DNA from: Elymus sibiricus
Taxonomy: Eukaryota; Streptophyta; Magnoliopsida; Poales; Poaceae
Length of the DNA: 64,000 bases
NCBI GenBank assembly: GCA_039707655.1
Contig: CM077665.1
Coordinates: 312,356,486-312,420,485 of the forward strand
Direction: 5' to 3'
This document shows, piece after piece, positions 11,939 to 24,943 of this stretch. The position numbers and the translations under genes are program-made. Under the pieces are notes generated by a model, which ran no database searches, was not told where the DNA came from, and worked only from the letters and a program-made list of their open reading frames with translations. Within the stretch, counting starts at the first letter, position 1, and every line of letters begins with the position of its first letter.

Positions 11939-12929
11939 GCATCCCCAAGCTTAATTCCTCCTCGTCCTCGAGTAGGTAAATGATAAAAGAACTAATTTAT
12001 GAAGTGTGAATGCTAGCATAGTGCATAAGTTTGATCAATGATAATTTCAACCACTTTTCCTAGCATCATAACAACAACTTTTTCTCATAAAAATCATCAT
12101 GATAAAGTAGCAACCAATTCACATGTCATGGTTCAAACAATGAATTCTCTTAAAACTTAACAACCTATGTTCTTAGTCACCAAACAATTGCAATTCAACT
12201 TATTCTCAACAAAGTCTAAGTAAGAGCCCCACATACTCAATCATCATATAGTCTTCTATGATTCCTAGTACTCAAGGCATATTTTTAGAACAAATGGCAT
12301 CCATCGAACACAGAGAAAGATAGGGGCTTAATGTTTCGCCTCCCAACTCATTTATCATAGAGATAATTGTCAACAACAATAAGTCATGATCAAATATATT
12401 TGAGTGGCCATATGTGCCTAGATCTTTCCACACCACATGATGCTTGCCAACTAGAGAATAATTGAGGTTGAAATGAGAATGCATACTATTGACTCTTGCA
12501 TAAAAGTAAATATTGAAAGGTAAAAGATAGGTCCTTCGTAGAGGGAAGCAGGGATTTGCAGAGGTGCCAGAGCTCAAAGCTTAAATCAGAGATAAATATA
12601 ATTTTGGGAGGTGCACCCTTCCTGTCAACGTTACGACCAAAAGTTATCAATATATTCCATATTAAACACATTAGCGGCGGTTCCCAAGCGGTAAAAGTAA
12701 AGGTTTACTCCCCCTCCACCAACAAACACACTCCACGGCTAGCCGAATCCACGGGTACCGTCCATACCAACAACATTCCTGGGGCAGTTTTGTTTAATTA
12801 TTTGCATTTTTTTTCTCGGGACTGGGAATCCCTATTACCACCCCTCTCGTGCAAGGACGAGTGAATAAACACTCATCATGAGAATAACCCGCTTAACATG
12901 GAAGATGCTGACCGCCCCCCGTCGCTCCA

Positions 12930-13438
12930 TGATGTCTACTACGCAACTTTATTCTTGTAGACTTTGTTGGGCCTCCAAGCGCAGAGTTTTATAGGACAGT
13001 AGCAATTTTCCCTCAAGTGGATGACCTAAGGTTTATCAATCCGTGGGAGGTGTAGGATGAAGATGGTCTCTCTCAAACAACCCTGCAATCAAATACAAGA
13101 AATCTCTTGTGTCCCCAACACACCCAATACAATGGCAAATTGTATAGGTGCACTAGTTTGGCGAAGAGATGGTGATACAAGTGCAATACGGATGGTAGAT
13201 ATAGGTTTTTGTAATCTGAAATATAAAAACAGCAAGGTAGCAAGTAACAAAAGTCAGCACAAACGGTATTGCAATGCTTGAAAATAATGCCTAGGGTCCG
13301 TACTTTCGATAGTGCAATCTCTGAACAATACTAATATAATTGGATCTCATAACCATCCCTCAATGTGCAATGAAGAATCACTCCAAAGTTCTTATTTAGC
13401 AGAGAACATAAGAAGAAATTGTTTGTAGGGTACGAAAC
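12930..13438 (-). repeat. Element B 3' LTR, left segment
   Basis: It starts TGATGTCTACTACGCAACTT, as in the partner LTR at 30524. It breaks at GAAAC (13434-13438), the target duplication of the inserted Sirevirus. The same LTR sequence resumes at 26208 after that insertion. Confidence 0.85.
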
Positions 13439-14981
13439 TGAAAGCACAATATACTCCCTTGGTGGTTTTGATAATTCATGACAACATACATTGTCTCTTG
13501 GACTAATACTTTTACCTAGTATATTTCAGATAAAGTCCATGAAGAGAAAGGGCTGGCAAAAGGATTGTGGAGATTGTGGAAATACCCCAAGATGCAAGGA
13601 AATGGATTGGCAAAGCTTCAAGCAAGAGGACTCTACATTTTACTTTGTGAGAAATCACTTTGAGTCCATAGGAAAGCCAATACTATTAAAAGGGGGTAAA
13701 GTTTTGCCGGTGAACAAAATGCTCATACGTGCACAAGTGATAGTCACCAAAAACACCCACAAGCTCTTCCACAAAAGTCTGTCAAAGCCAAATATTCAAA
13801 ATCGGTACAACCAACACTTTCCACTCGGTGCCACCGATTCCCATACTCAGACAGACATAAGCCAAACCGTACCATTTCGGTGCAACCGATTCTGCTTCAG
13901 TGCCACCGAGTTTGGGTTGCCAACTTTCTGTTACGCAAATTCACAATATCGGTACCACCGAGATTGTTGGATCGGCGTCACCGAGATTGGGCAATCTGAC
14001 CGTTGGTCACCTTATCGGTGCAACCGAGTTTCATATATCGGTCTCACCGAGATTCAAAAGTTGCCACCTTTTGGTCACTTCGGTACCACCGAGATTAACA
14101 CATCGGTGTCACCGAGTTGGTCATTTTGTGTGTAACGGTTGGATTTTTGGGGATGCCTATATATATACCCCTTCACCACCACCCACTCGAAAGAGAAGCA
14201 CTCAGAACTATTCCATACTTGCCCCATCCAGTTTTCTGAGAGAGAACCACCTACCCTTGTGTTGAGGTCAAGATCATCCACTCCAACCATATGGATCTTG
14301 ATTTCTAGCCTCCCCAAGTTGCTTTCCACCAATCCCATCTCTTCCACCAAGCCAAATCTATGAGAGAGTGATTGTGTGTTGAGGAGTCTATCATCTTGAA
14401 GCACAAGAGCAAGGAGTTCATCATCATTGCCGAACCTATTACCTTTTGGAGGGTGGTGCCTCCTAGATTGGTTAGGTGTCGCTTGGGAGCCTCCTACTTC
14501 GTGTTGTGGAGTTGAACCAAGAAGTTTGTATGGGCAAGGAGATCGCCTACTTCGTGAAGATCTACCCATAGTGAGGCTAGTCCTTCGTGGACGGAAGCCG
14601 TTATGGAATAGTCAAGGTTGCTACTTCGTGGACCCTTATGGGTGGAGCCCTCCGTGGACTCTCGCGACCGTTACCCTCCGTGGGTTGAAGACTCCATAAA
14701 CGTGGACGTACGATAGCACCACCTATCGGAACCACGGGAAAAATCTTTGCGTCTCCTATTGCGTTTGATCTTCCTATCTCAACTCTTTACTTCATGTGCA
14801 ATGTCTTTACTTTCCGCTGCCATATTTGCTGACTTGCATATGTAGGGTATATTAGACTTGCTAGCCTTGCTAAAACTGTTAAAATCTGCCAACAAATTAA
14901 CATGGGAAAAGGTTAGGTTTTAAATTCCTGCTAGTAGTCTATTCACCCCCCCCCTCTAGACACTCTTCTAGTGATCCCTCA
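13439..14981 (+). repeat. Sirevirus LTR 1 (5')
   Basis: It runs from TGAAAGCACAATATACTCCC to TAGTGATCCCTCA (1543 bp). Palindrome-like CGGTNNNACCG units occur about every 30-50 bp at 13801-14118. A TATATATATA box lies near 14158-14168, about 30 bases upstream of a likely transcription start. It is nearly identical to LTR 2 and LTR 3, which implies a recent origin. Confidence 0.9.
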
Positions 14982-14983
14982 AT

Positions 14984-14995
14984 TGGTATCAGAGC
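14984..14995 (+). other. Sirevirus primer binding site
   Basis: TGGTATCAGAGC lies two bases after the LTR 1 end. It is complementary to the 3' end of initiator methionine tRNA and is the standard Copia primer site. Confidence 0.9.
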
Positions 14996-15035
14996 TTTGG
15001 TCTCCATTGCTTCGGTTTAATCACCGAGGAGGAAG

Positions 15036-18000
15036 ATGGATGTGTCTAGTATAGGGAGTTTGAGTTGTAGAGTGCCTATTCTTGATGGAGAGTACTATAG
15101 TCAATGGAAAACGTTGATGCTTGAGCTGTTTAATGAATTTCAATTGAGCAAGTATGTTAAGAGCCCCTATGTACCTCCCATTGATCCTTTACATCCCACA
15201 CACGAAGAGGAAATTGATATGCTATGCAATCTTAGAACTGTTAATCGCATTGTTAGAGCGTTGAATAGAAATGTGCTAAATCAAATGAAGAATTTTGAAT
15301 GTGCTTACACTTTGTGGAATGACTTGGAGAAATGATATCCAAGTTATTCATTGAGTAATCTTGATGAAATTCTTCACAAAACTATTGCCTTCCACAAAAT
15401 GACGCCTAGTGATCCCAAGTTTGATGATTGTCTATTTGAGCTTAGAGACCTCATGCGTGCTAAAGGAGATGTCACAACTATCAACAACATCATTGTAGAA
15501 GCCATTCGCATTCATAAGTTTGAACATTGTCATGATCACAACCCTAACGAATCTCTTGTTCTTTGTGACGAGGATTTCCCACTTGATGATGACACTGTGG
15601 AACATGGCTACTATGATGAAGATGAGCTGTTCGACATCGAGCATGAGAAGATCATGAAGAATCTAAGTCTCGTGGCAAACTTCAAGGATTACATGTCCGG
15701 AGGAAAAGAGTGGATTCTCGATAGCGGATGTACCAATCATATGACCGGAGATAGAGACATGTTTGAAGAGATCACACCAAACCATGGACCGCGAAGGTAC
15801 GTAACGTTTGGAGACAACTCCAAAGGTAAGGTACTTGGTCTTGGTAAGGTGGCCATATCCCATGATAGCTCTATTCAAAATGTTATGCTTGTTGAATCTC
15901 TTGGCTACAATCTTCTTTCCGTATCTAGACTTGCCGACTTTGGTTTTAATGTGCTATTTACGAAAATAGATTGCCAAGTGTTTCGTCAAGATAATCATAA
16001 AATGGTTTTTACCGGTTTCCGTAGAGGTGATCTATACATTGTCAATTTCACTAAGAGATCCAAACCTCGTACTTGTCTTATTGCAAAATCTTCTAAAGGT
16101 TGGCTTTGGCATAGAAGACTAGGACATGTTGGCATGCGTAATTTAGACAAGCTCATCAAGGGTGATCATATACTTGGTGTTAAAGATGTTATCTTTGGCA
16201 AAGATAGACTTTGTAGTGCTTGTCAAGCTGGAAAGCAAGTAGGTGGAAGTCATCCCGTTAAGAACATCATGACTACTAGGAGACCACTCGAGTTACTTCA
16301 CATGGATCTTTTTGGTCCCAACGCTTACAAGAGTCTCGGTGTAATTTCCTATGGTCTAGTTATAGTTGATGATTTTTCCAGATTTACGTGGGTATTCTTT
16401 CTTGATGATAAGTCGCAGGTTCAAAAGATCTTCAAGAACTTCGTTCGCAAAGCGCAAAATCAGTTTGAAGTGAAGATCAAGAAGGTTCGGAGCGATAACG
16501 GATCGGAGTTCAAGAACACCCATGTGGATACCTTTCTTGACGAAGAAGGTGTCTCACATGAGTTCTCGGCTACGTACACGCCTCAACAAAATGGAGTTGT
16601 TGAGAGGAAAAACCGGACGCTTATTGAGATGGCAAGAACGATGCTTGACGAATACAAGACGCCAAAACACTTTTGGGCAGAAGCCGTGGAAACAGCATGT
16701 CATGCCACAAACCGACTTTATTTGCACAAGCTTCTCGGTAAAACGGCATAGTAGCTACTCACCGGTAACAAACCCCAAGTTGGATACTTTCGGGTATTCG
16801 GCTCAAAGTGCTACATTCTTGATAAGCATCGTCGTACTAAATTTGCCCCTAAATCTCATGAAGGATTCCTACTTGGTTATGGATCGAACTCTCACACTTA
16901 CTGTGTCTACAACAACTTCACTCGAAAAGTTGAAGAGACGGTAGATGTGAAGTTTGATGAATCTAATGGTTCGCAAGTCGAACAATTGCCAAATGATGTA
17001 GGTGATAAGGACCCTTCGGAAGCTATCCAAGACTTGTCCATCGGCAAGATTCGTCCCATGGAGGTGAAGGAAAGTACTTCATCAACTCAAGTGGAAGCCC
17101 CTACTTCACGTCAAGGTGAACCACAGCATGACATGGAGGCATCCACAAGCGGTACACGACAAGATGATGAAGAGGAGGAAGTGCATCATGAAGATCCACC
17201 ACAACCTCCTTCACCACCACCTCAAGGAAACAACACCTTCAACAACAACGAAGATGAAGGAAATGATGATGATGAAGAAGCTCCACCATCCAACAATCGG
17301 AAGCTGACCCGAGTTCGAGCACAAGTGACCAAGAACCATCCCCTAAACCAAATCTTTGGTGATATACAAACAGGGAGAATCACTCACTCTAAAACTCGTC
17401 TAGCTAACTTTTGTGAGCATTATTCTTTCAAATCTAGCATTGAGCCCTTGAAGGTAGAACAAGCTCTTGAGGACGCAGATTGGGTGAACGCAATGCATGA
17501 AGAGCTTCACAACTTCGAGAGGAACGAAGTGTGGACACTCGTGGAGAAGCAAGGATGAGCAAAACATCATCGGAACAAAATGGGTGTTTCGGAACAAGCA
17601 AGACGAAGACGGTCAAGTCGTACGGAACAAGGCTCGTCTCGTAGCCCAAGGATATACGCAAGTCGAAGGTATGGACTACGGTGAGACCTACGCCCCCGTC
17701 GCTAGACTTGAAGCTATTCGCATTCTTCTTGCTTATGCTAATCACCATGATATCACGCTTTATCAATTGGACATTAAAAGTGCTTTTTCAAATGGAGAGA
17801 TTGAGGAAGAAGTCTATGTTAAGCAACCACCTAGTTTTGTAAATCCTAAGAAACCTAATCATGTTTACAAGCTTCGTAAAGCTCTTTATGGTCGTAAGCA
17901 AGCCCCTCGTGCTTGGTACAAATGCCTAACGAAGTTTCTCATTGAAAAAGGTTTTGAAATTGGTAAAATTGACGCAACCTTATTCACTAATAGAGTTAAT

Positions 18001-18977
18001 GGTGAATTATTTGTGTGCCAAATCTATGTGGATGATATTATCTTTGGATCTACTAACCCACAATTTAGTGAGAGATTTGGAAGGTTGATGTGCGAGAAGT
18101 ATGAGATGTCCATGATGTGTGAGCTGAAATTCTTTCTTGTTTGCAAATCAAGCAAACAAGAGAAGGAACTTTCATCTCTCAAACTAAGTATACCAAGGAC
18201 TTGATCAAGAAGTTCAACATGCAAGAGTGCAAAGGTATGAAAACTCCTATGCCTACTAGTGGACATGTTGATCTTACCAAGGAGGATGAACCGGTTGATC
18301 AAAAAGTTTATCGATCTATGATTGGTTCATTGCTATATCTATGTGCATCTCGTCCCGATATTATGCTTAGTGTTTGCATGTGTGCTAGATATCAAGCTGC
18401 ACCTAAAGAGTGTCATCTTTTGGCCGTAAAACGTATTGTGAGATATTTGATACAAACACCAAACTTTGGCATTTGGTATCCCAAGGGATCTTCCTTTAAC
18501 CTTGTTGGCTACTCCGATTCGGACTATGCCGGTGACAAGGTTGATAGAAAATCCACCTCAGGTACTTGTCAATTTTTGGGTAGATCTCTTGCGTCTTGGT
18601 CCTCCAAGAAACAAAACTCGGTATCTCTATCTACTGCCGACGCTGAGTATATTGCTGCTGGATCTTGTTGTGCGCAATTACTATGGATGACACAAACGCT
18701 TAAGGATTATGGAATCCATGTTAGAAATGTTCCATTACTTTGTGACAATGTAAGTGCTATTAAAATTTCTCATAATCCTGTGCAACATTCTCGAACTAAA
18801 CATATTCAAGTTAGACATCATTTCATTCGTGATCATGTTTCCAAAGGAGATATTGATCTTAAGCATGTTTGCACTAACAAGCAATTGGCCGATATCTTTA
18901 CTAAGCCACCTGATGAGAAAACGTTTTGTTACTTGAGGAGTGAGTTGAACATCATTGATGCTTCAAACTTGAGCTAG
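15036..18977 (+). pseudogene. gag-pol: Sirevirus gag-pol, copy 1 (broken)
   Basis: A single gag-pol frame starts at the ATG at 15036. Order: a Gag N-terminal segment (about 100 residues, YYSQWK...), an acidic linker, protease (WILDSGCTNHMTGD), integrase zinc finger (WHRRLGHVGMRNL...C-SAC), integrase core (VDDFSRFTW, RSDNGSEF, QQNGVVERKNRTL), reverse transcriptase (YVDDIIFGST) and RNase H ([21 protein letters not shown]), ending at 18977. No Gag zinc knuckle (CX2CX4HX4C) is present. Breaks: TGA at 15334-15336 where copy 2 has CGA; TAG TAG at 16749-16754; a 2-bp loss relative to element F near 17552; a frameshift near 18137. It therefore cannot give a full polyprotein. Confidence 0.88.
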
Positions 18978-20036
18978 ACTCACTCGTTTGCATGCAAGGG
19001 CATGAGCTTACTTGATATTTCCATGATACTCTTGATGTGTTAACTTATGCCATGGAATTCTATGCTCCCTTGTATTGCATCTAACATTTTGTAGGTACTT
19101 GGAAGATTTTCATTCCACAAGATTGCCTTCAACTCAAATCATAAGCAATCTTGTCATGACCAAGTATCCACAACCCCTCTTGATGATGGAAGGAAGAAGA
19201 AAACTCAATCATATCCTTGACATGTACTTGATGTGATCATATTAGCTAAATCTCAATAGGTATCATGTCAATTGGATATATCTATTGTTCTTCCTTGCAT
19301 GACTAACCTTCGTAGGTGACAAGTGTACTAAAACGACAAGGATTGCTCCCAACTCAAGATGATCTTCATCAACCTCGAGCATCCTCAACAAGTTCACCTA
19401 CAAGCCACGTCATCAACATCACTCAAAGGTATGTACTCATATCCTTGAAAAAGCTTTACTCCAAGTCATGAGCTAAAGCAACTCAAGTGATATGAAGACA
19501 TTAAAATGCTTAATCAAAAAATGGTAACCCCATTTTGAGCTTAACGTGAGTATGACCTATGATCAAGTATTCTTGCTTGGCTCCTAAGTCAATATACTCT
19601 AATATAGGTGACCTAGTCACCGCCCATCATCTAGTTAAGGATTTCAGATGGTTCATTCTCTATTTAGAAAAATTTCTTGGAACCACTCAAATCTTCTCTA
19701 GTTGATATTCCTTTTGTAAAATCTTTTGCTTTTACTTGAAAATTTCATTTGACTCTGTGTTTTTGGCAAAGTTTGAGAAATTTCGATTCCAAAATCACAT
19801 TGCCAAGTTTCTGTTTTAGCCTCGAAGCCGCCGATTCAAATAACTCAGTTCTACCGAATTAGCAGATGAGCTGCACCATAACATCTCGGTACCACCGATT
19901 ACTTTGTCTCGGAGTCACCGAATTGTCTTCTACTCTTATTTGTGTTTGAATTCGCAGATGCAAATCTATGATTCTTTTTTATCCTACAAGTGATGATTTT
20001 GTTACTTCTATGATCCCTTCTTATTCAAAAAAAATT
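18978..20036 (+). other. Sirevirus post-pol spacer, no env-like ORF
   Basis: This is the region between pol and the first PPT-like tract. Some Sireviruses carry an env-like ORF here; none is open in this copy. A few CGG...CCG half-palindromes (TCGGTACCACCGATT near 19888) echo those in the LTR. Confidence 0.6.
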
Positions 20037-21033
20037 AGGGGGAGAAATTCATTATTCAAGGATCCCTAACTCAAAGGAGGAGAAGTCTTACAAGATCTCA
20101 TATCAGCCAAAGGGAGAGAAATTATTTTCAATGATTCCCTCAGTTTTCATTTCTATGAACCCTACATTCAATGACCCTTGTTCTCAAGGATCCCTTCTTA
20201 TCAATGATCCCTGTATCTCTTCCTGTATTTGACCTTTTTGGAAATTAATGCCAAAGGGGGAGAATTACAAAGCTTCATGCTAAAGGGAGATACATGCTTA
20301 TGCAAAGGGGGAGATATGATCAAGGGGGAGAGCGAATATCAATGTTTATACTCATATAGAAAAGGGAAGAATACCAAAGTAGGGGGAGAAAAGTCTAACA
20401 CAAGTTGTCAATATTGAAATAAACATTCTTTCTATTCTAATAGTGATCATCTTAGATTTTTCTCACCCTATCCAATCCCAATATCTACATGCTAAGATTC
20501 AGGGGGAGAGGATGATTTACTATTTTCATATCTAGGGGAGAAAATTCTAAATGATTTCGGAGACATATCAATCTTAAGGATACTATCTTTTATATGTTCT
20601 CCAGATCTTGGTACTTTTGAGTTCTATTGCCTTGTTGATTGGTAGAATACTCTTGTGTTTCCTAACATTGTTTTCTCAAGTGTGTTTCTACTACTAGAAT
20701 GCTCAAGAACTCAAGGTAAGTATATGCATCATATCTTTGATCAAGATGATCTCTTGCTTCTTGCACATATTGTTTGAAAGAGTGAAGTCTTGAACAAGGA
20801 TACATCTCATTCATATATATTTGATGCATATAGCCAAGATACACATGACTTCTTATATCCCTTCTACTATATGTGTGTCCATGCATTCCAAAGCAACTAT
20901 CCTTTAAAGGAATCACACATTTAGGGGGAGCAAATCTAAGTCATGTGTCTCTCAAAGTCTTTATTATATCCATGCATATCTTTATTTGAAGCTTTGATTG
21001 TATGTTGTCATCAATTACCAAAAAGGGGGAGAT
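20037..21033 (+). repeat. Multiple polypurine tract array and the PPT proper
   Basis: Purine tracts of the AAGGGGGAGA type occur at about 20037, 20253, 20304, 20322, 20381, 20501, 20534 and 20923. They end with the functional position AAAAGGGGGAGAT, immediately before the second LTR at 21034. Tandem PPT-like signatures upstream of the 3' LTR are a known Sirevirus trait. The last one should prime plus-strand synthesis. Confidence 0.85.
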
Positions 21034-22573
21034 TGAAAGCACAATATACTCCCTTGGTGGTTTTGATAATTCATGACAACATACATTGTCTCTTGGACTA
21101 ATACTTTTACCTACTGTATTTCAGATAAAGTCCATGAAGAGAAAGGGCTGGCAAAAGGATTGTGGAGATTGTGGAAATACCCAAGATGCAAGGAAATGGA
21201 TTGGCAAATCTTCAAGCAAGAGGACTCTACATTTTACTTTGTGAGAAATCACTTTGAGTCCATAGGAAAGCCAATACTATTAAAAGGGGGTAAAGTTTTG
21301 CCGGTGAACAAAATGCTCATACGTGCACAAGTGATAGTCACCAAAAACACCCACAAGCTCTTCCACAAAAGTCTGTCAAAGCCAAATATTCAAAATCGGT
21401 GCAACCAACACTTTCCACTCGGTGCCACCGATTCCCATACTCAGACAGACATAAGCCAAACCGTACCTTTTCGGTGCAACCGATTCTGCTTCAGTGCCAC
21501 CGAGTTTGGGTTGCCAACTTTCTGTTACGCAAATTCACAATATCGGTACCACCGAGATTGTTGGATCGGCGTCACCGAGATTGGGCAATCTAACCGTTGG
21601 TCACCTTATCGGTGCAACCGAGTTTCATATATCGGTCTCACCGAGATTCAAAAGTTGCCACCTTTTGGTCACTTCGATACCACCGAGATTAACACATCGG
21701 TGTCACCGAGTTGGTCATTTTGTGTGTAACGGTTGGATTTTTGGGGATGCCTATATATATACCCCTTCACCACCACCCACTCGAAAGAGAAGCACTCAGA
21801 ACTATTCCATACTTGCCCCATCCAGTTTTCTGAGAGAGAACCACCTACCCTTGTGTTGAGGTCAAGATCATCCACTCCAACCATATGGATCTTGATTTCT
21901 AGCCTCCCCAAGTTGCTTTCCACCAATCCCATCTCTTCCACCAAGCCAAATCTATGATAGAGTGATTGTGTGTTGAGGAGTCTATCATCTTGAAGCACAA
22001 GAGCAAGGAGTTCATCATCATTGCCGAACCTATTACCTTTTGGAGGGTGGTGCCTCCTAGATTGGTTAGGTGTCGCTTGGGAGCCTCCTACTTCGTGTTG
22101 TGGAGTTGAACCAAGAAGTTTGTATGGGCAAGGAGATCGCCTACTTCGTGAAGATCTACCCATAGTGAGGCTAGTCCTTCGTGGACGGAAGCCGTTATGG
22201 AATAGTCAAGGTTGCTACTTCGTGGACCCTTATGGGTGGAGCCCTCCGTGGACTCTCGCGACCGTTACCCTCCGTGGGTTGAAGACTCCATAAACATGGA
22301 CGTACGATAGCACCACCTATCGGAACCATGGGAAAAATCTTTGCGTCTCCTATTGCGTTTGATCTTCCTATCTCAACTCTTTACTTCATGTGCAATGTCT
22401 TTACTTTCCGCTGCCATATTTGCTGACTTGCATATGTAGGGTATATTAGACTTGCTAGCCTTGCTAAAACTGTTAAAATCTGCCAACAAATTAACATGGG
22501 AAAAGGTTAGGTTTTAAATTCCTGCTAGTAGTCTATTCACCCCCCCTCTAGACACTCTTCTAGTGATCCCTCA
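21034..22573 (+). repeat. Sirevirus LTR 2 (shared middle LTR)
   Basis: It is 1540 bp and nearly identical to LTR 1, with only scattered substitutions and a shorter C-run near 22540. It is preceded by a PPT and followed by a primer site (22576-22587), so it is the 3' LTR of the left unit and the 5' LTR of the right unit at once. That is the structure expected after unequal recombination between LTRs. Confidence 0.9.
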
Positions 22574-22627
22574 ATTGGTATCAGAGCTTTGGTCTCCATT
22601 GCTTCGGTTTAATCACCGAGGAGGAAG

Positions 22628-24943
22628 ATGGATGTGTCTAGTATAGGGAGTTTGAGTTGTAGAGTGCCTATTCTTGATGGAGAGTACTATAGTCAATGGA
22701 AAACGTTGATGCTTGAGCTGTTTAATGAATTTCAATTGAGCAAGTATGTTAAGAGCCCCTATGTACCTCCCATTGATCCTTTACATCCCACACACGAAGA
22801 GGAAATTGATATGCTATGCAATCTTAGAACTGTTAATCGCATTGTTAGAGCGTTGAATAGAAATGTGCTAAATCAAATGAAGAATTTTGAATGTGCTTAC
22901 ACTTTGTGGAATGACTTGGAGAAACGATATCCAAGTTATTCATTGAGTAATCTTGATGAAATTCTTCACAAAACTATTGCCTTCCACAAAATGACGCCTA
23001 GTGATCCCAAGTTTGATGATTGTCTATTTGAGCTTAGAGACCTCATGCGTGCTAAAGGAGATGTCACAACTATCAACAACATCATTGTAGAAGCCATTCG
23101 CATTCATAAGTTTGAACATTGTCATGATCACAACCCTAACGAATCTCTTGTTCTTTGTGATGAGGATTTCCCACTTGATGATGACACTGTGGAACATGGC
23201 TACTATGATGAAGATGAGCTGTTCGACATCGAGCATGAGAAGATCATGAAGAATCTAAGTCTCGTGGCAAACTTCAAGGATTACATGTCCGGAGGAAAAG
23301 AGTGGATTCTCGATAGCGGATGTACCGATCATATGACCGGAGATAGAGACATGTTTGAAGAGATCACACCAAACCATGGACCGCGAAGGTACGTAACGTT
23401 TGGAGACAACTCCAAAGGTAAGGTACTTGGTCTTGGTAAGGTGGCCATATCCCATGATAGCTCTATTCAAAATGTTATGCTTGTTGAATCTCTTGGCTAC
23501 AATCTTCTTTCCGTATCTAGACTTGCCGACTTTGGTTTTAATGTGCTATTTACGAAAATAGATTGCCAAGTGTTTCGTCAAGATAATCATAAAATGGTTT
23601 TTACCGGTTTCCGTAGAGGTGATCTATACATTGTCAATTTCACTAAGAGATCCAAACCTCGTACTTGTCTTATTGCAAAATCTTCTAAAGGTTGGCTTTG
23701 GCATAGAAGACTAGGACATGTTGGCATGCGTAATTTAGACAAGCTCATCAAGGGTGATCATATACTTGGTGTTAAAGATGTTATCTTTGGCAAAGATAGA
23801 CTTTGTAGTGCTTGTCAAGCTGGAAAGCAAGTAGGTGGAAGTCATCCCGTTAAGAACATCATGACTACTAGGAGACCACTCGAGTTACTTCACATGGATC
23901 TTTTTGGTCCCAACGCTTACAAGAGTCTCGGTGTAATTTCCTATGGTCTAGTTATAGTTGATGATTTTTCCAGATTTACGTGGGTATTCTTTCTTGATGA
24001 TAAGTCGCAGGTTCAAAAGATCTTCAAGAACTTCGTTCGCAAAGCGCAAAATCAGTTTGAAGTGAAGATCAAGAAGGTTCGGAGCGATAACGGATCGGAG
24101 TTCAAGAACACCCATGTGGATACCTTTCTTGACGAAGAAGGTGTCTCACATGAGTTCTCGGCTACGTACACGCCTCAACAAAATGGAGTTGTTGAGAGGA
24201 AAAACCGGACGCTTATTGAGATGGCAAGAACGATGCTTGACGAATACAAGACGCCAAAACACTTTTGGGCAAAAGCCGTGGAAACAACATGTCATGCCAC
24301 AAACCGACTTTATTTGCACAAGCTTCTCGGTAAAACGGCATAGGAGCTACTCACCGGTAACAAACCCCAAGTTGGATACTTTCGGGTATTCGGCTCAAAG
24401 TGCTACATTCTTGATAAGCATCGTCGTACTAAATTTGCCCCTAAATCTCATGAAGGATTCCTACTTTGTTATGGATCGAACTCTCACACTTACCGTGTCT
24501 ACAACAACTTCACTCGAAAAGTTGAAGAGACGGTAGATGTGAAGTTTGATGAATCTAATGGTTCGCAAGTCGAACAATTGCCAAATGATGTAGGTGATAA
24601 GGACCCTTCTGAAGCTATCCAAGACTTGTCCATCGGCAAGATTCGTCCCATGGAGGTGAAGGAAAGTACTTCATCAACTCAAGTGGAAGCCCCTACTTCA
24701 CGTCAAGGTGAACCACAGCATGACATGGAGGCATCCACAAGCGGTACATGACAAGATGATGAAGAGGAGGAAGTGCATCATGAAGATCCACCACAACCTC
24801 CTTCACCACCACCTCAAGGAAACAACACCTTCAACAACAACGAAGATGAAGGAAATGATGATGATGAAGAAGCTCCACCATCCAACAATTGGAAGCTGAC
24901 CCGAGTTCGAGCACAACTGACCAAGAACCATCCCCTAAACCAA
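22628..24943 (+). pseudogene. gag-pol: Sirevirus gag-pol, copy 2 (broken and truncated)
   Basis: It has the same order as copy 1: short Gag N-terminus, protease (SGCTDHMTGD), integrase zinc finger and core. It is open for 571 residues to a TAG at 24341, the position of the first of the two adjacent TAGs in copy 1. A second stop, TGA at 24749, replaces a CGA kept in copy 1. The sequence then ends in the linker before reverse transcriptase, at 24941-24944, where it is fused to LTR 3. RT and RNase H are lost. Confidence 0.88.

Noticed and set aside
13801..14118. Regular short repeats that could suggest a CRISPR-like array
   Set aside because: The repeats are variable palindromes inside a retrotransposon LTR of a plant genome, with irregular spacing and no cas genes.
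13491..14699. Open frames of 74-214 codons, repeated near 21073-22293 and 24773-25924
   Set aside because: They are inside the Sirevirus LTR copies, recur because the LTRs do, and have no domain.
18978..20036. An env-like ORF between pol and the 3' LTR of the Sirevirus
   Set aside because: No long open frame, signal peptide or membrane segment was found.
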